From the NCBI GenBank assembly GCA_947488235.1, contig CANLAQ010000016.1:1-50955 (forward strand): a DNA stretch of 50,955 nt. Reading direction: 5' to 3'. This stretch comes from Flavobacteriales bacterium (GTDB taxonomy: Bacteria; Bacteroidota; Bacteroidia; Flavobacteriales_D; Crocinitomicaceae). The number at the start of each line of letters is the position of its first letter. The first letter of the stretch is position 1. Positions 44,449-50,955 of the stretch are shown here, piece after piece. The position numbers and the translations under genes were made by a program. The notes beneath the pieces were generated by a model. That model did not search any database. It saw only the letters and a list, made by a program, of their open reading frames with translations, and was not told where the DNA came from.

Positions 44449-45549
44449 TTACTGCAAAGGCCTTCCTTTCCATTCGGTTTTAAAAAACGGAATGAGCAAC
44501 AAAATAAATAAGGAATAGAAGGGAAATAAGAAGGAATAAAGAGGAAATAACAACCAGGTTTTTAGGCGTTTGAACTTGGCAAAATAAGGTAAAAATATAA
44601 GGCTGTCTATTACATTTTTTAAGCAAAAGATGAATATTGCTAAGGTCCAATTGTGCTGTATTAAAGCAATTAAAAGGACTGCAATAAATAACAATAGAAA
44701 ACCCAATTGAATAAAGCTGAAAAGATTACTTAAAGAATCCTTTACTCTAGGAGTTTTAGACAGCCAACGCAAGCGTTGATTCACATACTCGATAGCACTC
44801 ATAGGACTTGGAGAATACACCCTCAAATTTAAAGCATTAAGAATTTTGATTTCTTTCTTCGCGTCAACAAAATCCTTTAATAAAAAGATATCATCACCAC
44901 TGGCTACATCTTTATGTAATTCAAATTGATCAACACGATCAAACACCTCCTTATTAAAAAGTAAATTAGCACCACTGGCCACTATTGGTCTATGAAAAAT
45001 AGCTAATCCAACATTGAAAGCGTTCAATATGAGGGTGTCAAACTCAAGAATCCTAGAAATGAAATTTGGAGCGGTGATTAAAAGGGGTAATATATACAAA
45101 TCGCTTTTTGGAATTTGTCGAAAAGAATCAAAATAATTTTGCTCAAAATAAACATCGGCATCCATTGTCAGAATATAGGCGGTTTTTACATCCGAGAAAG
45201 CTTTCCTTAGTGCATATTTTTTTCCGCCATTCTCCTCCATTCGGATAATTCTGAAATTAATGTCTTGAAGTTCCTTCTCAATAATATTGGCTCCATGGTC
45301 AGTTGAATGATCATCGACAAAAATGATTTCAAAGGGAAGTGACTTGCTGTTTTTAATGCTGCTCAGAAGCGCTTGTATTCTTAGAGATTCATTTCTGAAA
45401 GGTATGACCAGCGTAATTTGATCTAATAAATCAACTGCAGAAGCGTATGATTCTCGTTCCTGCTTCCCCTGTAAATAGTTGCCAATTATCACATAAACAA
45501 ACAATAAGATTGCATAGAGTAGGAAACCGATAAACAAATAAAAAATCAT
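44449..45549 (-). CDS. family 2 glycosyltransferase, membrane-bound
   Basis: 366 residues. An N-terminal membrane helix (1-22) precedes a GT-A domain starting ITLVIPFRNESLRI, with IIFVDDHSTD, the metal-binding TMDADVY and an acceptor-site SGDDIFL. A Q-x-x-R-W motif (QRLRWLS) is typical of processive GT2 enzymes. Two or three membrane helices end the protein. It probably adds sugars to a lipid or envelope polymer at the inner membrane. Its ATG overlaps the stop of the flippase-like gene as ATGA. Confidence 0.93.
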   Translation of the reverse strand: MIFYLFIGFLLYAILLFVYVIIGNYLQGKQERESYASAVDLLDQITLVIPFRNESLRIQALLSSIKNSKSLPFEIIFVDDHSTDHGANIIEKELQDINFRIIRMEENGGKKYALRKAFSDVKTAYILTMDADVYFEQNYFDSFRQIPKSDLYILPLLITAPNFISRILEFDTLILNAFNVGLAIFHRPIVASGANLLFNKEVFDRVDQFELHKDVASGDDIFLLKDFVDAKKEIKILNALNLRVYSPSPMSAIEYVNQRLRWLSKTPRVKDSLSNLFSFIQLGFLLLFIAVLLIALIQHNWTLAIFIFCLKNVIDSLIFLPYFAKFKRLKTWLLFPLYSFLFPFYSLFILLLIPFFKTEWKGRPLQ

Positions 45550-46460
45550 TTAGATTTCATTTTAAGTTGAAATGCCGCCCACAGGTTAGGTAAAATAAGA
45601 TTGATTACCCAAGTACTCAAAGATGCAAATAATACCGGAGTTGCTTCAAAACCTACTAAAGTTAATACGGCAACGGCAATAGATTCTCTAATAATAATTT
45701 TACCTAGGAAAAGTGATGGCGCTAAGGTAACTAATAGAAAAACCACAGAAATCCAAACAAAAATAATTAAAGAGAATTGATTGGAAAAAGCATATAGAGA
45801 CAAAGCAAATTGGAGTAAAAAAACGAGATAACGCAAGACTGAAAATCCAAAAATGGAATTCATAGACGGACCATTTTTCAAGGCTAAGGCTGCTGTTTGG
45901 GCTCTTTGCAACGGTAATAATTGAAGGATTGGTCTACAAAAAATAAAAAGTGCAAGAGGGATAATGATTAGGATTATGGTGAGTGTCAATTGCCAAGTAG
46001 ACAAATAGTGCTGATGATGATAAAGATGTAGATATAATAATCCTAATCCACCAATGGTGATGCTTATAACGAACTGAGCATAATTTCCCATCATCGTATA
46101 AACAGTCAATTTCCAACGATCAGATTTAGGGTAATACATATTGCGGCCTATAAAATTTCCTACCATTGCAGGAGTAAGAAATCCTGTGAGCATTCCTGCA
46201 TAAAAAGCTGATTTATTATTGGAGCTGTTTTCATCTTTCATGTAAGAAACCATAATCTTGAATTTTTTCCATTCCAACCACCAATTAAGTGGCATTAACA
46301 ACACAAGGAAGACCAGAGGAATATAATTAATTGAGGGGATCTCATTCAAAGAGAATTTTTTATTTTGCATTTGGAAATAAAAAACAAGAAGGACAGCAAC
46401 GAAAGCTAGAATTCGCAGTAAAGGACCTAAAATTGACTTAATTTGCTTAGTTTTATACAC
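45546..46460 (-). CDS. flippase-like membrane protein (LPG synthase TM/UPF0104 family)
   Basis: 304 residues from the GTG at 46460. About eight membrane helices, with the family segment PLNWWLEWKKFKIM and AGMLTGFLTPAMVGNFIGR, in the position of the usual GxxxxxxxPxxxG motif. Such proteins lack the aminoacyl-transfer domain of MprF and are thought to move or act on lipid-linked sugars. The longer frame reaching 46595 is the antisense of ruvC, so I reject it. With the GTG start the gene is 13 nt from divergent ruvC. It is coupled to the GT2 gene. Confidence 0.85.
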   Translation of the reverse strand: MYKTKQIKSILGPLLRILAFVAVLLVFYFQMQNKKFSLNEIPSINYIPLVFLVLLMPLNWWLEWKKFKIMVSYMKDENSSNNKSAFYAGMLTGFLTPAMVGNFIGRNMYYPKSDRWKLTVYTMMGNYAQFVISITIGGLGLLYLHLYHHQHYLSTWQLTLTIILIIIPLALFIFCRPILQLLPLQRAQTAALALKNGPSMNSIFGFSVLRYLVFLLQFALSLYAFSNQFSLIIFVWISVVFLLVTLAPSLFLGKIIIRESIAVAVLTLVGFEATPVLFASLSTWVINLILPNLWAAFQLKMKSK

Positions 46461-46473
46461 AGTAATCCAAAAA

Positions 46474-47031
46474 ATGGTTGAAGATAAAATAATTTTAGGA
46501 ATTGACCCTGGAACTACTGTAATGGGGTATGGAATTATCCATATACAAAAAAACAAAATGTCCATGCTGAATTTTGGAATTATCCAACTCAGCAAACTCG
46601 AAAATCATCCCGAAAAACTAAAGCGAATTTTAGACCGTTTAAATGGTTTAATTATGGAATATAAACCGGATGAAATGGCCATTGAAGCACCTTTTTTCGG
46701 AAAGAATGTACAATCAATGTTAAAACTGGGAAGGGCACAAGGAGTGGCAATTGCAGCATGTCTCAATCACAATGTACCGTTTGAAGAATATGCACCGAGA
46801 AGGGTGAAACAAGCTATTACAGGAAGTGGAAGTGCTTCAAAAGAACAAGTAGCCGCTATGTTACAAACCTTGTTGAATTTTGATGAAATGCCTAAATATT
46901 TAGATGCCACAGACGGTTTGGCTGTTGCTGTATGTCACCATTTCTCTAAAGGAGTTGGAGAACATAATAAAGCAAAAGGTGGCGGTTGGAAAGCTTTTAT
47001 AAATGCTGATCCAAAAAGAGTGAAAAAATGA
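46474..47031 (+). CDS. ruvC: Holliday junction resolvase RuvC
   Basis: 185 residues, normal length. Catalytic acidic residues are Asp11 (LGIDPGTTVMGYG), Glu71 (AIEAPFFGKNVQSM), Asp144 and Asp147 (YLDATDGLAVAVCHH). RuvC cuts four-way junctions made by RuvAB. The C-terminus is extended and basic (about 160-185). It overlaps by 4 nt (ATGA) with a 30-codon frame and lies 93 nt before rnhA. Divergent from the flippase-like gene. Confidence 0.97.
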   Translation: MVEDKIILGIDPGTTVMGYGIIHIQKNKMSMLNFGIIQLSKLENHPEKLKRILDRLNGLIMEYKPDEMAIEAPFFGKNVQSMLKLGRAQGVAIAACLNHNVPFEEYAPRRVKQAITGSGSASKEQVAAMLQTLLNFDEMPKYLDATDGLAVAVCHHFSKGVGEHNKAKGGGWKAFINADPKRVKK

Positions 47032-47120
47032 GAAAGAATATTACGCTAAAAAAACTAATTTCTCTGAGACCGTTAAATGTGGTGATATTTGCGATTTTTA
47101 TTTCACCTGTTGACAAATAA
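47028..47120 (+). CDS. possible 30-residue ORF coupled to ruvC
   Basis: An ATG overlapping the ruvC stop (ATGA) opens a 30-codon frame with a basic start (MRKNITLKKL) and a hydrophobic end (NVVIFAIFISPV). It stops 4 nt before rnhA. It could be a small membrane peptide, or a chance frame in the spacer. It also contains the candidate -7 box GATATTTG (47084-47091), which argues for a non-coding spacer. Confidence 0.2.
   Translation: MRKNITLKKLISLRPLNVVIFAIFISPVDK
47084..47091 (+). promoter_or_regulatory. candidate -7 box of rnhA
   Basis: GATATTTG matches TAnnTTTG at 7 of 8 positions, 33 nt before the rnhA ATG. The in-frame TTG at 47089 is inside it and is rejected as a start. Confidence 0.35.
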
Positions 47121-47124
47121 GATA

Positions 47125-47604
47125 ATGAAGAAAATTAGCATTTTTACTGATGGTTCCTCACGCGGAAATCCAGGTCCGGGTGGATATGGAATTGTGCTGA
47201 AATACAAAGATCTTGAAAAGGAAATCTCTGGCGGATATAGAAGAACCACAAATAATAGAATGGAACTCATGGCATTAATCGTTGCACTTGAAAGCCTGCA
47301 AACAGATCAATACCCGATAGAAGTTTATTCAGATTCGAAATATGTTATAGATGCCATTACCAAAGGTTGGGTATTTACTTGGCGCACTAAAAATTTCAAA
47401 GGGAAAAAAAATAAAGATTTATGGCTCCGATATCTAGACTTGCACCCCAAGTTTAAGTTATCTTTTAATTGGGTCAAAGGACATGCTGGTCATCCAGAAA
47501 ATGAAAGATGTGATGTACTTGCTGTTGAAGCTGCATTAACAAATAACAAGGCAATTGATACGGCTTACGAACAAAGCGAAGCGGAAGAAGAAAGATTACT
47601 CTGA
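47125..47604 (+). CDS. rnhA: ribonuclease HI
   Basis: 159 residues from the ATG at 47125. Catalytic residues are Asp9 (FTDGSSRGNPGPGGYG), Glu47 (NNRMELMAL), Asp70 (YSDSKYV) and Asp130 (NERCDVLA), with the basic handle KNFKGKKNKDLW. RNase HI cuts RNA in RNA-DNA hybrids. The acidic C-terminus (EQSEAEEERLL) is a small extension. Its stop overlaps the end of the convergent PKD protein gene by 9 nt, so there is no terminator between them. Confidence 0.96.
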   Translation: MKKISIFTDGSSRGNPGPGGYGIVLKYKDLEKEISGGYRRTTNNRMELMALIVALESLQTDQYPIEVYSDSKYVIDAITKGWVFTWRTKNFKGKKNKDLWLRYLDLHPKFKLSFNWVKGHAGHPENERCDVLAVEAALTNNKAIDTAYEQSEAEEERLL

Positions 47605-50600
47605 TCTGATTAAAGTAATAAATCCATGTTTGTCAATCATGGTTCCTCCTAACATTTCTCCTGTAATGTGATAAAAATATACGCCATCGGTATAAGGTGT
47701 GTTTCCTTGATCAGTACCATCCCATAAAGCTAGTCCGGTCTGATCTTTTTGATCTACCACAACATTACCCCAACGATTTAAAATCACAATATTATACGAT
47801 TTAAAGGCGGGGAATGGCAAGCAAACCACATCATTAATTCCATCACCATTGGGAGTAAATACATTCGGTACCCAAATATCTGGATCATTAACATTAACGG
47901 TGACACTATAAGTATCCGTACATCCTAAAGCATCAGTAACTAAAAGCGTGAAAACATAGGGTCCGCCAATACTAAATGAAGCCGATTGGGGATTGTTATT
48001 GTTGTAAATAAGGGTTGAATCTGTCCCTAAGTTCCAGGCCCAACTCACAATGTTAGAGCCAGTAAAAGTAGATGCATCCACCACATTAATTACTTCATTA
48101 ATGTCTGCAGGATTGGGCAGCGCTGTAAACAAGGCATTTAATCCATCATCTTGAACGGTTATTGGATCTAGTAAAAAAAGAATTTCACAGCCATCAGAAT
48201 TCAAGATGGTCACACTTGGAGTATAAGTACCTAAAGTCTCATAGTTATATTGAAAATTCAAATCATTGTAAATAAAATTACCGTCACCCATGTCCCAAAT
48301 TAAGGAATCAATATTGAGTGGATTAGACATTAAGAAATTAGCGCCTTGAGCACAAATGCTCGCATTTTGGAACCAATCAGGAAGTCCTTGTGGACCTCCA
48401 ATCGTTACATAATTAAGAATGGTAGTATCGTCTGTACATCCGTATTGATCAGTGATTGACAAATTCAAATCAAAAGATCCATTGGTCACTAAAGTATTAG
48501 AAGGATTTTCCAGAATAGAATTATTTCCATTTCCGAAGGACCAATTCCAAGCTGAAATACTTCCATAGGATTCTGAAGAATCTTGAAATAAACAAAATAA
48601 AGGCGGACAATCATATTCACCTGTTGTATTTAACACAGCGCCAGAGAAGGTATAAGTCGGAATTGCATGAGGCGTAGAAATAATCACCGGCTGGGTTAGG
48701 GTATCTAAACATCCATTTCCATCTGTAACGATTAAGCTTAAATTAAAACTTGTGCTTAATGAGCCATTATTAATTGGAGGAAGTGAAACAGAAACTAAAG
48801 CATTGGTATCTGTTGAAAAAGAATTACCCTCTAAAAGCCATTCATAACTTATCGGCCCTACTCCACTGGAAGAATTATTGGTTAGAACTGAGTCTTGATT
48901 ACAAATCACATTAGAAATGTTATAGAAAGCAGAAGGTTGTGTGATGGTAATAGGAATATTAGCCGCTGATGATTGGCAACCAAAAGCATCCGTTGCTATC
49001 ATTGATGCATAAAAAATACCCGTACCAACAAAAGTATGCGTAATTGGAGTTCCTACCGTATTGGTAACTAAAGTGGTAGAATCATCCGAAAATGTAGTAG
49101 TAAAATAAGACAATGGGGCACCATTTCCTATCGCCAAAGATCCATTATTAAAAACGACGGGGAAAGGGGAACATCCATGGTCATCAAGCGCAGACATTAT
49201 TCCAAAAGGAAGCGCCAAAACTTTAACTGGTTTCGAAATAGTAGCAACACAGCCAACACTATTACTTACGCTTAAGGTAATGTTATAATTACCAGAAGTT
49301 GGATAAGTATAGGTTGGATTAGGACCATTATGAATTACATTTCCATTACCAGTATTATAAAACCAATCTACTAATGGATGCGTTGAAAAAGTGGTGCTGG
49401 CATCAAATATAGAAAGAGAACTATTTTTACAAACAGAGTCATTGGATAAATTAAAGGCCGGAATTAATTGAGAAATATTTATCGTTTGGGTAATACTATC
49501 ACTACAACCTGTTGTATAATTGTGAATGACTTGTTCAACCGTATAGGAACCATAGCTTGGAAAAGAATGGGACGCATTTCCATTATTTGGGCCATCTAAT
49601 GTTGCATTGTTAATATTGGTATTAGGCCCACCTGTATTCCATTCCCAAGTCATGGCGACATTATCGCTTAATTCTCCATGAATTGATGTGTCAGTGAATG
49701 GCAATACTACCGGAAACGAAGAAGGATTACAGACTAGATTATTTACTGTAAATTTTGCAATAGGCGCTAAGATATACACTGCCGAATCAATGGTTAAGGA
49801 ATCAATACATCCCCGAAAATTGACAATTAGCGTAACATCAAAGTATCCAGTATCAGAAGAAAATTGATAGGATGGATTTTCAATGGTCGAATTTCCTTCC
49901 TGAAAATCCCATAAATAAGTAACCTCATTAGTCAAATGGGGTGTGGAAATGACAGAAGTATTGTTAAATTGAATATCAGTTTTTGCGCAAGAAACAAGCG
50001 GGCTATAATTAAAATTGACCAAGTCAATATGCCCTACTGTTATATAATCATTCATCAGAACGGTATCAACACATCCACTTTGAGTGCTTACGACTAAACT
50101 AACATCAAAAAGACCAATTGGATATGTTTGTGGAGGAGGAATTTGACCATTATAAGTTTGACCATTACCAAAATTCCATTGCCATGATACAATTGGATTC
50201 GAAGGACTCGGTGTAACTGATGTATCAATAAACTGAACCACTAAGGGATCACAACCACCTGTATCAAGTGCGTAAAACCCCGATTGAACATTTATAATAT
50301 GAATCACATCATTTAAAGTAGTGGTTCCAGAACATCCTGATGGAGTTGAGACAGAAAGGGTAACATCAAAAAATCCATTTTGAGCATAAACTTGCGCTGG
50401 AGGAGTTTGTCCTGTGAAAGTTTGACCATTTCCAAAAGTCCAATTATAGGTACCTGCGACTCCAGTGGTATTGGTAAAATTAATACTTGCTGGGGCACAA
50501 TTTGTTGTTGGATTGGCCGTGAAACTTGGTGTAACAGCACCTTGAATAGTTATTTGTTGGCTGGCACTGCCCGCACAACCTGATGCCGTATTCTGTGAGG

Positions 50601-50955
50601 ACAGTTGGACGGTATAAGTTCCAGGTGCCGTAAAAGTAAAAGATGGGTTCTGAAGTGAACTAGTCCCTAATCCAACAATATTCCAATTCCAAGAATTGGC
50701 GCCAGCAGTAGAGTTGTCATTAAATGAAATAGGATTTCCAACACAACCCACCAACGGCGCATTTATAGCCGTTTGAAAGTTAGAGATGTTAATTGGATTG
50801 GATTGAACAGAGGAGCATCCATTTGTTGTATTGGTAACGGTTAAACTGATAGTATAAAGTCCTGCAGTATTATAGATAACGGGAGCTGGGTTGTTTTGAG
50901 TTGAATTTTGAGAGTTTCCGAAATTCCAACTATAGGTATAATTAGCCCCTTGTGA
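47596..50955 (-). CDS. giant PKD-repeat surface protein with T9SS type B sorting domain (5' end missing)
   Basis: At least 1119 residues; the frame stays open to the window edge, so the start is outside. About twelve PKD-like repeats are visible, each with a W-x-W/F-G-x-G core and a Y-x-V-x-L strand, many with paired cysteines (for example WNFGNGQTYNGQ, WNWSFGNGNNS). The last 90 residues are a type B CTD: PNVFTPNGDGINDVVCLPF, IVILNRWGNVV, DGVYFYHITGE and ITLIRSE. It should be exported by the T9SS and sit on the surface as an adhesin-like fibre. Ends converge on rnhA. No PorP/SprF partner is visible within the window on this side. Confidence 0.94.
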   Translation of the reverse strand, partial: SQGANYTYSWNFGNSQNSTQNNPAPVIYNTAGLYTISLTVTNTTNGCSSVQSNPINISNFQTAINAPLVGCVGNPISFNDNSTAGANSWNWNIVGLGTSSLQNPSFTFTAPGTYTVQLSSQNTASGCAGSASQQITIQGAVTPSFTANPTTNCAPASINFTNTTGVAGTYNWTFGNGQTFTGQTPPAQVYAQNGFFDVTLSVSTPSGCSGTTTLNDVIHIINVQSGFYALDTGGCDPLVVQFIDTSVTPSPSNPIVSWQWNFGNGQTYNGQIPPPQTYPIGLFDVSLVVSTQSGCVDTVLMNDYITVGHIDLVNFNYSPLVSCAKTDIQFNNTSVISTPHLTNEVTYLWDFQEGNSTIENPSYQFSSDTGYFDVTLIVNFRGCIDSLTIDSAVYILAPIAKFTVNNLVCNPSSFPVVLPFTDTSIHGELSDNVAMTWEWNTGGPNTNINNATLDGPNNGNASHSFPSYGSYTVEQVIHNYTTGCSDSITQTINISQLIPAFNLSNDSVCKNSSLSIFDASTTFSTHPLVDWFYNTGNGNVIHNGPNPTYTYPTSGNYNITLSVSNSVGCVATISKPVKVLALPFGIMSALDDHGCSPFPVVFNNGSLAIGNGAPLSYFTTTFSDDSTTLVTNTVGTPITHTFVGTGIFYASMIATDAFGCQSSAANIPITITQPSAFYNISNVICNQDSVLTNNSSSGVGPISYEWLLEGNSFSTDTNALVSVSLPPINNGSLSTSFNLSLIVTDGNGCLDTLTQPVIISTPHAIPTYTFSGAVLNTTGEYDCPPLFCLFQDSSESYGSISAWNWSFGNGNNSILENPSNTLVTNGSFDLNLSITDQYGCTDDTTILNYVTIGGPQGLPDWFQNASICAQGANFLMSNPLNIDSLIWDMGDGNFIYNDLNFQYNYETLGTYTPSVTILNSDGCEILFLLDPITVQDDGLNALFTALPNPADINEVINVVDASTFTGSNIVSWAWNLGTDSTLIYNNNNPQSASFSIGGPYVFTLLVTDALGCTDTYSVTVNVNDPDIWVPNVFTPNGDGINDVVCLPFPAFKSYNIVILNRWGNVVVDQKDQTGLALWDGTDQGNTPYTDGVYFYHITGEMLGGTMIDKHGFITLIRSE

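Noticed and set aside
46461-46595. N-terminal extension of the flippase-like gene to 46595
   Set aside because: It is antisense to the catalytic N-terminus of ruvC and has no family similarity. The GTG at 46460 gives a normal protein.
50313-50754. Separate short frame, and an internal start at 50754, for the PKD protein
   Set aside because: The main frame stays open for 67 more codons to the window edge with a further PKD core, so 50754 is internal. The short frame is out of phase.

Overview
The window looks like chromosomal DNA of a Bacteroidota bacterium, most likely order Flavobacteriales; I cannot fix the family. The evidence is the low-GC composition, TAnnTTTG -7 promoter boxes, genes with little Shine-Dalgarno signal, a tRNA with no encoded CCA, and many parts of the type IX secretion system (T9SS): SprA, a PorP/SprF protein and two proteins with type B sorting domains. 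I see no phage, insertion sequence, rRNA operon or CRISPR array.

Layout. 1-1,620: a minus-strand operon of two tandem YceI-family exported proteins and a small membrane protein. 1,620-2,200: a repeat-rich gap holding an initiator tRNA-Met, two terminator hairpins and a second orphan copy of the tRNA 3' end. 2,215-9,570: a PorP/SprF plus type B CTD pair (minus), divergent from an 1801-residue protein with a small N-terminal beta-barrel, 15 cysteine-paired Ig-like repeats and a Pro/Lys tail (plus). 9,633-11,858: a PpiD/SurA-like foldase. 11,933-26,650: a tight minus-strand run of sucA, sucB, maeB, ruvA, sprA and an acetyltransferase gene. 26,787-29,136: a DUF423 membrane protein, divergent from a lipoprotein-mrp-nfu cluster for Fe-S work. 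29,139-37,946: a second long minus-strand run of a methyltransferase, a di-heme peroxidase, a SUFU-domain protein, an EamA transporter, a DPP4-like peptidase, exported MsrA, a SOUL protein and an aldehyde dehydrogenase. 38,052-41,154: an exported oligopeptidase-B-type peptidase overlapping a DUF4421 outer-membrane gene. 41,160-43,192: urocanate hydratase. 43,230-46,460: an RsmI-like methylase, a low-molecular-weight phosphatase, a family 2 glycosyltransferase and a flippase-like protein. 46,474-47,604: ruvC and rnhA. 47,596-end: the C-terminal part of a giant PKD-repeat T9SS type B protein.

Shared themes are envelope biogenesis and protein export (SprA, PorP/SprF, foldase, the large repeat proteins), peptide and histidine use (two exported S9 peptidases, HutU), central carbon metabolism (OGDH, malic enzyme) and genome maintenance (ruvA, ruvC, rnhA). 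The most unusual items are the 15-repeat barrel-anchored protein, the orphan tRNA 3' end with its own terminator, and several leftmost TTG 'starts' that are really promoter -7 boxes.
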